The notes below the pieces were generated by a model. That model had not been told where the DNA came from. It did no database searches and saw nothing but the letters and a program-made list of their open reading frames with translations. Both the position numbers and the translations under genes were made by a program. From Albifimbria verrucaria (Eukaryota > Ascomycota > Sordariomycetes > Hypocreales > Stachybotryaceae): a DNA stretch of 64,000 nt. The stretch's first letter is position 1. Every line of letters begins with the position of its first letter. Shown piece after piece: positions 47,159 to 58,765 of this stretch. The DNA lies in assembly GCA_020081605.1 (NCBI GenBank), contig JAHREC010000045.1, positions 2,356,001-2,420,000 of the forward strand, written 5' to 3'.

Positions 47159-47773
47159 GGCCCCGATGCTGAAAAGAGCGCTTTGAGAGATGTGAGCACT
47201 GACTTAGTCGAAATTCTAATAGATTCCCATGTCCCAGTGCTGTGGGTCCTAGACCCAGCGTTCATGGGCAATGGGAAGCATTTGTCGATGACAATTATAC
47301 TGAGAAGCTTGTGCTTACAAGCAGTTAACATTATTGGAGATCAACGTGGTGACAAGCCAATACCCCTTACAGCAGCGCAAATAGAAGCCGCCACAACACC
47401 ACAACAATGGTTAGAACTCCTGTGCCATATATTGTCGGGACTGAAGAGAGTATATGTGGTGGTAAATACTGGTGCGCAATCGGAGGACGACGGCATAGGC
47501 CACCTAAACCAGGACGATCCAGATTGGCAGACTGTGTTCGAGCGCCTCGCGTCCACCTCCCGAGAGACTCTGAACCTTAAGATGGTCCTTTTGAGCACCA
47601 GCAGCCACCTCAAGCAGCTTGTGGCGGCAAATAATGCACCAACAGGAATGCATTGGGCGAGGATATCCAAGCAGAGACAACTGAAGATCCGAAAGCGTGG
47701 CTTACAGTCACGAAGAAAACGGATTCTGGAGCTCCCAAGCCATAATACGCGTCCTATCCACCTGAAGAAGTGA
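47159..47773 (+). pseudogene. Unrecognised protein fragment, probably damaged or partial
   Basis: An open frame from just after an in-frame TGA (47156-47158) to the stop at 47773. It reads 'GPDAEKSALRDVSTDLVEILIDS', then 'VLWVLDP', 'QWLELLCHILSGLKRVYVVVN', 'LKMVLLSTSSHLKQLVAAN' and a strongly basic C-terminus. The alternating beta-strand/helix pattern and the 'VYVVVN' strand resemble a P-loop-like alpha/beta domain without its Walker A motif; I do not recognise the family. The same frame is open upstream of the TGA ('FFSKERALPHVD'), so a point nonsense change or a missing exon is possible. It lies between the phosphorylase-domain and AAA+ genes on the same strand. Confidence 0.4.
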
Positions 47774-48338
47774 GAGTTGAAGCCTAGGCGACTTCCATTG
47801 AGTGGGCAGAGTATATCTCGATATAGGCTTAAATAGAGCTTGTAACTGCTCCGAATGCAGATGGAAAGCCTATACCAGCACTGTTTTTGTCATACCATGT
47901 TGCAGCCAAATGCTTGATATAGCTCTGGGCGGGCAAAAGCTAGGATCATTATAGGTAAGCAGCCGACTAAGCAGTTCATTATTTTTATCTTTGGTTTACC
48001 GATTTACATGAGTTATCGGCGAGAGACTTACCCTACTATGGGATCCATCTGGGTTGTTGTTAGGAAGCTTCGTAAAGACTGAAGTTCCTATAACACGAAG
48101 ACGTACAACAGGCTCCAGCTTTCTTCGCACCGCCCGCCACATGACCGTAATTGGTGAGGGATGTGCGGCTGTGACAATGAGAGACAAGGGGCTCTGCTAG
48201 GCTGCCCCAGCCTCATCCTTCATCCAAGCCAACCCCGCATCCTGCCAAAACAACATCTCTTAGCAGACGTCGTGATGTCGCATGAGACTGAACCAAGTTG
48301 GCGCGATTTATCACCATTAAGACCTCCTTTATCCGTTA
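47774..48338. other. Intergenic region upstream of AAA+ ATPase gene
   Basis: About 0.57 kb. A short frame from ATG 48274 (MSHETEPSW) overlaps the proposed AAA+ start in another frame and may be part of its true N-terminus. Nothing else recognised. Confidence 0.4.
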
Positions 48339-51217
48339 ATGGGCGACGACTTCCTCAAGCATCCTACCATTTCAAGAGACCAGACAAGCAGCGGTGGCAA
48401 GACCGATGACTTCAGCATTCTCCTTGTCAAAGGGCCAGAAATAGCAAGTCTTCGTAGTCGAGTTTCGAAGGTTGAAGAGCCAGACAGCACTCAGCTACCT
48501 ATTGCCAGGCCTAAGAGAGAAGTATCTCATCAAAGATACCCAACTCCGCCTGATGGAATCGTGGCAAAACCAACTACCCGCGGTCGCCCACGCAGTAACG
48601 CTTTTAGCGGCGGTCAACCCCGATACTACAACCTGAGGTCTTTTCGGAGCCCCAGGACGTAGCCATGAGCGATTCGAGAGACGAAACCCCGCTGTTCGAC
48701 GAACCAGAAGGGTGTGGAATCCTAGCGCCATTGAAAGCGGTTACCGATATACACCAAGAGTCAGGTTTGGAGCTGCTGAAATAGAGGCTTTCCAACCAAA
48801 CGAACTCGATTTCGACTCCGAGCCTTCTCCTGGCATAGCGGAGGAAGAACAAGAAGAGAGCTACTCCCCGACAACCCTGCCAAGTTCTCACACTTATACC
48901 AACACCAGGAAACGACGAGCCGATACTAAGTTGAAGCGATCAGAGCCGCTTCCAAAGCGCCGAAACGTTGGATTACATTTGCCGGAGTCTGTCTCGGGTG
49001 GCGAAATTGGCGAAGAGGACGATAACAGTACTGAGGATGCATCTAGGCTTGATCAACGTATTGCTGACCTGCACTCTCAGATCAAGGCATTACAGGCTAA
49101 GAAACGACGGCACATCCCCAAGAATGGCGTTTTATCCACAGAGTCCATCATTTTATAGAGAACAAGCGCATCACGCAGTACTACTTGGACCAACCAAGAT
49201 GGTACGGCGGGATTGAAGAGCACGAACCACTGGCGGGAACAGAGCCGATTCTGGATCTGAAGTCTTATCTCGAGCGGCATATTGAGCTAGCCTTTGTGGT
49301 ATTTCAAGACTATGGGCCTGGGTGGTCAGGTGGCAGACATTTCTCTGAAAGCATCAGGGAAGCTCCCGAAAGCCCGTGGAGGATGGGTACCCGCTGCCCA
49401 ATGCCGAATCTACGAAATTTGTGTATCCTGGGATGCAGCAAACGATGCAAGACTTTCTAAAATCATTGCCATATAACCATGGCATCATGTTTCCTCATGA
49501 TAAATCCTGGCCACAAGAAATACAGGCTCCATATCTCTCGGTTTATCACCACAGAGAGGCTTTTTATAGCGTCACCGATTCCATAAAAGAGTCCATCCGA
49601 AAACCGTGGAGCTTGTTTGTCGAGTATCTCAATCAAAGCTTTCAAGCAGAATATTCCGACGTGGATCTTCAGTTTCAGCAGGGCCTTGTGTCCCCTCGAT
49701 TCCTCAAGTATCTGATCAAACCAGGCGACATCCTCCACTACCCAAGCCACCGGACTGTGGAGGCTGTTCAGGTGGTCTCAGCGCTGAGCAAAGCAAAAAT
49801 AGCCACAACACTTTCAGTTCGCTACCACTACGAAATGGCCTTGGTGGTGAGAATGAGGGCGACCTGATTATCAGCCATGCGGATGCTCAAGAGAAGCCAC
49901 GTCGTCTTATGTCGTGGTCAATTGAGTTCACTTTCTGGAGTTTTAATACTACCTTTAAACGCGAACGGGGACAAGTGCAGCTTGAGATGTCTGTCGGCGT
50001 AGACGTGGCCGTTCCAATACGCTCACTTATAGTCTACCCCTCCACCTTGCAGATGCGGCCACTCAAGAGAAAATTGAAGCACGTGGCACAAAACTTTGGA
50101 AGTTTCGAAGCCGTGGATATGTTGAATACTCCAAGGACGAGGACGCTCACGCATGGAGCAGTATCAGGTCGAGATATATGATCGATCCTCTAACATATCG
50201 ACTGATGCACCAGACTGCACAGACCGAAAGTACAGGCCCTTCCCCAGACGATCTTCCTGAAAAGCAATTTCAGAACGACGATTGTCCAACATACCCTTTC
50301 CTGTTTTACTGCCCCGAATAGTTAGAGGCTACAACTTCACAGAAAAGAAATGGGTTGATCTTGAGCTAGATTACTTGAAGGACGTCGAATGGAACACCAA
50401 GGCCTTCGAGAATTTAGTCACTGGGACGGAAACCAAAGAATTGCTTGAGGCGCTGGTAAAGAATCAGCTCAAGCTGGAAACATCGACCGACTTAATTGCC
50501 GGCAAAGGAAATGGCCTCATTATTCTGCTGCACGGTGGCCCAGGCACAGGCAAGACCTACACGGCTGAAAGTGTTGCAGACTACGCTCGAAAACCTCTCT
50601 ACAGAGTCACTTGCGGAGACATTGGAACTAAGCCCGTCGAAGTGGAGCGGTACTTGGAGACAGTGCTGAGGTTGGGGCGAATCTGGGGATGTGTTGTACT
50701 CCTGGATGAAGCCGACATTTTCTTAGAGGAAAGGACGCTCTCTGACCTCGATCGTAACGCTCTCGTCTCGGTGTTTCTTCGAGTTCTAGAGTACTACACC
50801 GGAATTCTGATTCTGACCTCTAACCGTGTTGGCCACTTCGATGAGGCTTTCAGGTCGCGAATTCAACTCGCGCTACACTACGAAAGTCTAGACCAGGAGC
50901 AACGCCATTCTATCTGGGCCAACTTCATCAAGCACTTGTATAATTCTGATTCATGCAGGATGGATTTCGCCGACCTTCAGTTGAACATCAATAAACTAAG
51001 CAAGGAGGAGATGAACGGGAGACAGATCCGAAACGCCATCACGACTGCTAGGCAGTACGCAGACTTTAAGGATAAGCCTCTAAACTACGAGGTCATCAAG
51101 AAAGTAATCACGATTGCTGGGAGGTTTGATCGATACCTGCATGATGTAAAGAAGGCGCGGAGAGTGAAGAATGGCAACGATGACGATGAGATCGCTAGGG
51201 ACGCAGGGGCCCGGTGA
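48339..51217 (+). CDS. AAA+ ATPase with DUF7025-like N-terminal region, at least five frame breaks
   Basis: The N-terminal part is charged and low in complexity, with a coiled-coil-like 'LDQRIADLHSQIKALQAKKRR'. It is followed by a DUF7025-type region ('VHHFIENKRITQYYLDQPRWYGG', 'LKSYLERHIELAFVVFQDYG', later 'YPLHLADAATQEKIEARG'). The C-terminal AAA+ domain is intact: Walker A 'HGGPGTGKT', Walker B 'VVLLDEADIFLEE', sensor 1 'ILTSN' and an Arg-finger region 'FDEAFRSRI', then a helical lid. Breaks: tttt 49130-49133, ccc 49365-49367, near 49843, cccc 50037-50040 and tttt 50304-50307, each one base short; around tttt 48641-48644 the frame needs two. Corrected, it would have about 961 residues. These fungal ATPases are widespread but of unknown function. 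The exact start is uncertain. Confidence 0.75.
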
Positions 51218-51839
51218 AGAACGACCACGGCCTACATATTCGAATCATTTTTTTCTGATATTATAACTGTGTTGCTTAGAACTTACGCCTAGGTAAACCA
51301 ACAGGCACTTTGAGGTATTCATTGTTAATATTTCGTTCATTCATATGGAGAGCGTGGGTTGGGTATAATGATATTAGAAAAAGGGTCTTCCAAACTTAGG
51401 CTTGGTCGACCTATGTTTTATGCGGATATCCAGGCCTCGAAAGAGTTTATCGTGGGAACCTTTCTAAATTTCCTATGTACGCCTCCTCTGCTTTCTATTC
51501 AAAGGCGCGCTAGTTCTCAGAGAAATGTTGCATAAGGAAGCGTGCTTGTGTCATGTTTATTTATCAGCCATGGCAACTCGGTTTCTAAGAACAACAAACT
51601 CTTTACTCTATCCTGGATTCTGTATTTATTCCGCTAACTGGCAAATCTTTGATCTCATTAAGCTTGAATTCCTGCAGACTGCTTTTCTGCAGATTGGAAT
51701 ATTGAAACGGAGAAGAACGTGAACCCGCCGTTCCTCATTGATTGCAAATTCCGGAGCATAACCTGCTGCTCCTGGTACTTTTAGCTGGCGCCTGCACCAA
51801 CAAAACTTTGCACGTTGCAATATCATCGCTCCTCAAGGC
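51218..51839. other. Convergent intergenic region
   Basis: About 0.6 kb between the stops of the AAA+ gene (+) and the acid-rich protein gene (-). No gene recognised. Confidence 0.5.
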
Positions 51840-52486
51840 CTATTCCTCCTCATCCTCATCCTCCTCTTCCTCTTCCTCATCCTCTGTCAAGGCTCGACGA
51901 GGCTTGGCGTTGGCTTCTTCTTCCTCGTCTTCCTCCTCTTCTTGTTCCTCTAGCTCCTCTTCGCTAAGATCTCGAACTCGGCGGGCCTTAAATTCCTCTT
52001 CTTCATCTTCCTCGTCGTCTTCCTCCAGCGAGTCTTTGTTGTCTCTTGCCTGAAGAGACCGTTTTCGTCCAAACAACCCCGTCTTGGCCTTGGGTGTCGT
52101 GCTAGTTGCCGGCGTGGCACCAGTTGTTGGGGTCGTGGCTGCTTTTCCTCCAGTTGAAGCTGCAACAATCATATCAACACCTTTCATCTGTTTTCATGAT
52201 TAGCGTGTGGTTCAGCAAGCTACAGCTGGTGGTCTGGGTTCAGCTGTTTGGGGCTTTTGGATGCAATGCTTACAATTCCAGGCACGTTGGCAATCATAGA
52301 GTTTTGAACAATGACGTTCACGCCCGCCATGATGCCATTAACATCCGCACGCTCGTTGAGTTCAGATCGCTGGCTGAGGGTGCCGGAAGCCTCGAGATTG
52401 GCGGATTGGATAGGGGCAGCGGAGACAGCTGAAAAGAGGAAAAGGCCTCCAAGAAGAGCCTGCTTCAGAGAAAATCCAGTCGACAT
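51840..52486 (-). CDS. Small secreted acid-rich protein with dibasic motifs (unknown function)
   Basis: Exons 52274-52486 and 51840-52187, with an intron of 86 nt (GTAAGC...ACAG) and phase 0; 186 residues. The start MSTGFSLKQALLGGLFLFSAVSA is a clear signal peptide. A hydrophobic stretch follows ('MAGVNVIVQNSMIANVPGI', then 'MKGVDMIVAAS' from exon 2), then a Thr/Ala/Pro linker. The last 70 residues are three strongly acidic blocks separated by basic pairs: 'GRKR', 'KARR' and 'KPRR'. Such pairs after a signal peptide resemble Kex2 processing sites. No Cys is present, unlike most fungal effectors. Family not recognised; it could be a processed secreted peptide precursor, an acidic matrix protein or an effector. 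Confidence 0.75.
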
Positions 52487-55400
52487 TTTGAGTGAATTGA
52501 AATAATTGATGCTAAGTTGGAGCATCAGCCAATATTCAGATGAGAGGCTGTGTGATGGAGAGTGCTTACCCAGATCAATTGGAATGATATACTAAACAAA
52601 TAAAAAGGTATGAGAATAAAAGGTAAAGTATTGTAAGAGGAAGTAAGTGTGTGTGAGTAGAATGGAAAACAATGCAAGAGCTGCAGGAAGGACAGCCACA
52701 TTTATAACGATGCTACGGCTACAGAAACAGTCATGCTAGTGTTGACTTTCAGATGCTGCTGTGTTTCAACAACTCGCTAGCCATGGCCGATATTGGCAAC
52801 AACCTCGCCATGGGCTACGTCAAATCAAGCGCCTTTCCCTATCTCGTATAGTTGCAATTGGGGACTGTGATAACGAGGAAGACCCGATTCTGGACGGGGC
52901 TGTGGAACATCCCGAGCTGTCATGCTTTGCGATGGCAACTGGGAAGGCGGCGTGACAGCGCTCCGGTCTGGGGATGTTTTCCCATGAACTGGCACTAATC
53001 TCGGGAAAGGCCGTCATGGCTTCCGTTCAAGACAACACGACATCGGCTCCATCAGAAGAGCCTGGGACCAATAACAGCTGGTCACTGAATATCTGCGACA
53101 TCCAGGGGCTACACCAAGAGATTTTGGAAACTGCAGTAACTCTGTGGCTGGCATGTGAATTGGGTTGCACAGCCCAGGTGTGTGAAGTAGCCTGGCAGAG
53201 TGGTTACAAACAAAGTCGCCGCACGAGCCTCTCAACGTCGGAAACATGTGTAGGAACTGACCCGGCCAGATGTAGCTGTCAGTAGGGAGCCTGTCACATG
53301 TCTCAATGAGAATCAGTTCACTGTTTCACCTGAGTGGGTGAAGCAGTTACAGATATGAGAGCAAATGTTTTGCCAAATTAGCGTCGGATTACCAAAGCCT
53401 ACCCTATATCTCATGAACTCGAATGAGGAATGCACGTCGCAACGTAATTAATTGATGCACTCAACAAGGATTCTTCGGACGGATACTGTCATATCATAAA
53501 ACAGCAGTGTCTCTAATATAGTACAGACAGAGTGATAATCATTACTTCTCTTAGACTTGATAGGACTAAAGAGGGATCACGTTTGGTGAATTTGGCTTCC
53601 AGGCAAGTCTAAGACATAGGAATGGTCGAACAAATCACAAACTCTCAAAGATCTTCAAATGTTATACGAAGAGACAACACAGAGATTCTGATTAAATGAA
53701 TTATCTCTCATTCTCTTTTGTGATTAATGAAGTCACATCACCCATTCCTTGAATTCCCGCTGAATGAATCCGCGCGCGTCGTAGTGCGAAGTGGATCCTA
53801 AGTTGATACTGGGCTAGTTATTGAAGAAAATACATATCATATTGCCATATTGTACTGTAAAATGCTAGAACCTGTGTTGGGCATGGCATCATCACTTGCT
53901 GGCAAGACTAGGTTTCAAGTGTGATAGCAAGTCCACCCTTTAAAGTATGTATGACCCAAATAAAGACTCATTCAGCCCTAAAAGTCTGGTAGCAGCATCT
54001 AAGGGCTCTTGGCATGAATGTGCAACAAACTACATTTAGCGGGTGTGGGTTGAAACGGATGCATAAAGTGTCCGATGCAGAGTACAGTGTTGCTCCGGTA
54101 GACTAGAAATGGGGCATGGCATACCCCAAAAGGTAATCTGTTCGCTTCCTAAGCTAACGGCCCGGATCTTCAGCTAGGAAGATCGAGCTAGCTTCTATTG
54201 GTGTTCAGGTATCCAATTAGCCAAAAGCCATTGCAGAAGTTCGGTGTTGCATTTTCCTCTCCAATCTTTTCGGAGAAGTTCCCCACCGGCCTGTAGGTGC
54301 CAGAGAACTTTACATTGAACAATCTGGTATCTAGTTCTCAACGTAGATCCGTTTCACGCCAAAAGGTGGAAGTTTGTGACGATTCAAGCTTATGAGGATA
54401 TGTAGAATGCGCTTCCTGAACTTCTCTTGGCTCAAAATCTAGAGTTGCCATGGAAACTTTCATACTCTGCTTCATTCAGAGCAGTTGAGAGCATTGATCA
54501 ACAGCATACCGCAGTTGAGAAAATGGACGAGGGAACGTGCTTATTTTCAACTAGAGCATAAGGGTATCGAAACACCGATCCTCCTCAGAACAAGATCATG
54601 CATGATTAAGAAGTCTGCACATGTCTAAAAACCTCGGCCCAGAAACACATGCAAGATGCTCACTGCTTTATTGACCGCATCCGTGGTATGCTGGTATGTA
54701 TAGCATGTTCTAGCAGTTTGCCGAGGCATGCTTTAACACATCGGATCCGTGGTAACAGCCGAGAGCGCGAAAAAGAGCCGAGTGCCGATGGGCCAGCGGT
54801 GAATTGTGATATCAATGTTCAGAGACTTTTGATGCTAGTGAATATTGATTTATTAATTCTTATGCTGCTTTTCCTGTGTTATGGTAGCTACCAATAGGCA
54901 TATAATACGGTACCCGAAGCAATAAATTTATGCATATGCTCCCCAAAACTAAATAGGCAAGCAGGTAAGGGTATAGTTTTCATACCACACTGTACCCAGG
55001 AAAACTGGTCTATGATATGAAACATCACCTACTATAGGCCTATAAGCAAAAGTGAATTAGATTCTGGTTCAAGAGTAAGCGCCTAAATATTTGACAAAGC
55101 TCGAAGTGGCCATGGCCGTCTTATTTCAGACAATATCTGAGAATGCAGCAAGCGTCTTAAATTTCCTACCAAGGGTATTTTATTAGACAAAATATCACCA
55201 AATCGATTTCAAAAATAACAAAATGCAATATTTCAAGAAGTCTGTTGACAAATGCCAGGACAGAATAGCGTCAAGCGCCATGGGTATCGCAGCCATCAAG
55301 ATCTCTACAACTGGGCATGCCAGCAAAGGATAGCAATTGAATCAACAAGACACAGAGTCCATTTGAAGGATTAATGAAATTTGAAAACATCATCAGCCTA

Positions 55401-56432
55401 TATATCTCATGCTAAATGCGTCTGGTACTGGCTATTTGCGAAAAACTCCCTTGTGGCTGAATAGATCTCAATACCTTCTTGAGAGCAATCATGGACGAGA
55501 CTTACCGTGCGAATGAATCAAGAATTTGGTTCCACATACTTTGGGAAAAATAGCTGTGAATTTGGATGTTCATATTATCTGATGATTTCGTCTCACGATA
55601 CAAACTACCGAGTGTGTCTTTCAGATTGCTGATAACAATTCCCCGAAAATCAGTGGGCTCTAGGGCTCCATGGTGGAAACGATTGTTATGAGGAACTTAC
55701 CTAGATCAGGAAAAAATGCTTCTTTTGAATATCCTATGCGCACCGACTTTCACGACTTGCTAACCCTCAAGGATGCTCCGAAATATCCGGCTCCGTTAGG
55801 ATTGTCTCGGCCGTCACCTTTCTCTGTATACGCAATGGCTAAAGGCAATTGAAGCTCCAGCGTACAAAGAAAGGCCAACCCGACGGCAGAATCTCTCCAT
55901 GATCATAGCCTCTTTAGCCTAATGGTTGTCGGAAACTTCATCGTGACAATACCGCTTGCGGGGTTATGCGGGGATAGACGGTTCGGGCTTGCCAAGGGCT
56001 TCAGTAAACCCTGGAACCGGCAGAGGTGATTCGTTTGTGGACCATGATGGACCCGGGGATTGACAGTTATCTGGGAAATTGTGGGGTCGCATCTCCTCAC
56101 GATCATGATGGGATCTGCTAATTCTTGAGGATGTAGCGTACTGGCTAAAGCTTCATGATGCGCTCCAATCGGTTAAATCATGAACTCGCTTCGATTGTAG
56201 AATTCAGACAGTCAATCTCCACTTCGGACGTCGATATGCACTGCTTCTACGTAATACCCTTGCGAATTCGAGGGATTGCGTCCTCCGAGACAACGCATAT
56301 CTGCCGTGGTACTGGGTGCAACATGGGGTTGCCCAGCGGTATAATAAGGCAAGCATTGCAGATTAACATCTTCAGGCTCCCAAGGGTTGTCCCAGTTGCA
56401 CCCACGCTCTCGCGGATTCGCTCAATACGACG
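52487..56432. other. Gene-poor region (about 3.9 kb)
   Basis: No ORF with a recognisable domain or splice structure. Short ORFs such as 54649-54897 and 55670-55852 look random. The region holds the promoter of the secreted acidic protein on the left and of the beta-xylosidase on the right. It is moderately AT-rich; no inverted repeats or transposon proteins were recognised by eye. Confidence 0.45.
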
Positions 56433-58765
56433 ATGAAGTTTTCTCAGCTGGTAGGCATTGCCTTGGTAGGTGGCGCTTCTGCGCAGCCATATCCCTACAA
56501 ATGGCCTGATTGTGTCAATGGCCCTTTGTCGACCAACGGCGTGTGCGATCAATCATTGTCGCCTTCCGAAAGGGCTATTGCAATGGTCAAGGCGTTGAAT
56601 TCAACGGAGAAGTTGGCGAATCTTGTGCGGTACGGTTGCTGCCTTCACATCTCATGTTAGTCTATGTGCTAATCTATGATAGCTCTGCAAAGGGAGCTTC
56701 CCGAGTTGGTCTTCCCAACTATAACTGGTGGAACGAGGCTCTTCACGGAATCGCATACGCACCAGGTGTTAACTTCCCAGAGAAGCCTCCATTCAATAGC
56801 GCCACGTCCTTCCCAATGCCAGTTCTCCTAGCGGCCGCTTTCGACGACGAGCTGATAGAGAAAATTGGTGATGTCATTGGCGACGAGGCCAGAGCATGGG
56901 GCAATTACGGTTACTCTGGCATTGACTTTTGGACACCCAATGTCAATACTTTCAAAGATCCTCGTTGGGGCAGAGGGTCCGAGACTCCCGGTGAAGATGC
57001 TTTGAGAGTGGCTCGATACGCCGGTGCCATGGTTCGTGGACTTGAAGGCAACAAGAAGGAGAGAAGGATAATCGCTACATGCAAGCATTATGCGGGGAAC
57101 GACTTCGAGGACTGGAACGGTGTCAGTCGCCACGACTTCAATGCCATCATCAGCCTTCAGGATCTTTCCGAGTATTACTTGCTCCCATTCCAGCAATGCA
57201 CGAGAGACTCCAAGGCTGGATCTATCATGTGTGCCTATAATGCTGTGAATGGCGTCCCATCCTGTGCTAACGAATACCTTTTGGAAACGATTCTGCGCCA
57301 ACACTGGAACTGGACGGACAGCAATAACTACATCACCAGCGACTGTGAAGCTGTGCTGGATGTATGGGCTAATCATCACTACGCTTCTAGCAACGCTGAG
57401 GGTACTGCCATGTGCTTCAATGCTGGCATGGACAACAGTTGCGAGTACACGTCCTCTTCAGATATTCCTGGGGCCTGGGAACAAGGGCTGCTGAAGGAAG
57501 AAATTGTGGATCGGGCACTTGGTAGGACATTTGAAGGTCTTGTCAGAGCTGGATACTTTGACGGAAAAGACTCTGAATGGGCGAGCCTTGATTGGTCAAA
57601 TGTCAACACTCCTGAAGCTCAGGCACTTGCTCTACAGAGTGCCGTAGAGGGTATTGTTCTGCTGAAGAACGATGGAACCCTACCGCTGGACTTGAAGCCG
57701 GATGCCAGTTTGGCCATGATTGGATTCTGGGCCAACGATTCCAGCAAGGTCATTGGAGGTTATAGTGGTAGACCACCTTACTCTCGCTCGCCCATTTATG
57801 CTGCGACACAAATGGGGTACCAGGTAAACTATGCGACGGGTCCTGTTCTCCAATCTAACTGCAACAACGACACTTGGACCCGCAACGCACTCGAGGCGGC
57901 GAAAAAGTCGGATTATATCCTGTATTTCGGAGGAATTGACACTTCTGCAGCGGGTGAAACTTTAGATCGTTACTCAATTGAGTGGCCTCGAGCTCAACGA
58001 GCTCTGCTCAAGACCTTGAGCAAGCTTGGAAAGCCACTTATTGTTGTCCAGCTTGGAGATCAGCTTGATAACACGCGCCTTTTGGAAACTGACGAAATCA
58101 ATTCGGTTCTCTGGACTAGCTGGCCCGGTCAAGATGGTGGCACCGCAGTTATGCAGCTGCTCACTGGTCTTAAGAGCCCTGCTGGCCGATTGCCGGTTAC
58201 GCAATATCCTGCTAGTTATGTTGATGAGATTCCGATCACAGAAATGAGCCTCCGACCCACCGAGTCTTCACCGGGACGAACATACCGATGGTACTCTGGA
58301 GCTGTGCAGAAGTTCGGATTCGGCCTCCATTACACCAAGTTTGACGCGTCTTTCCCCGAGTCCACATCAACCTTCTCTATTCAGGATTTGGTCTCGGGTT
58401 GCGACAAGACATATCTCGATACCTGCTCCTTTGAGCCGCTTAAGGTCACAATCAAGAATACTGGAAGCCACAAGTCAGATTATGTGGCTCTAGCATTCAT
58501 TGAGGGAGAATTTGGTCCGAAGCCATACCCCATCAAGACACTGGCGACGTACGGGCGCCTGCGCGACATTTCGCCAGGCCAAGAAGTCTCGACTGAGCTC
58601 TCTTGGAATCTTGGTGACATTGCCAGACGTGACGAGGACGGAAATACAGTACTATACCCCGGCACGTACAAGGTCTTGCTTGACGAACCCACGCGGATAA
58701 CGAAAGAATTCGTCCTCACTGGAGAGGCAGCGATTTTGGACAAGTGGCCAGCCCCAGAGAAATAA
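56433..58765 (+). CDS. Beta-xylosidase-type glycoside hydrolase family 3 (secreted)
   Basis: Exons 56433-56629 and 56683-58765, with an intron of 53 nt and a GTGCTAATC branch site; 759 residues with no frame break. The signal peptide is MKFSQLVGIALVGGASA. The N-terminal barrel carries 'LPNYNWWNEALHGIA', 'ATSFPMP', 'PNVNTFKDPRWGRGSETPGEDA', 'CKHYAGND' and the nucleophile 'ITSDCEAV'. The second alpha/beta domain begins at 'AVEGIVLLKNDGTLPL' and a fibronectin-III-like domain ends the protein. This is the layout of fungal BXL1-type enzymes, which remove xylose from xylo-oligosaccharides. Specificity for xylose is inferred from family resemblance; arabinosidase side activity is possible. Confidence 0.93.
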
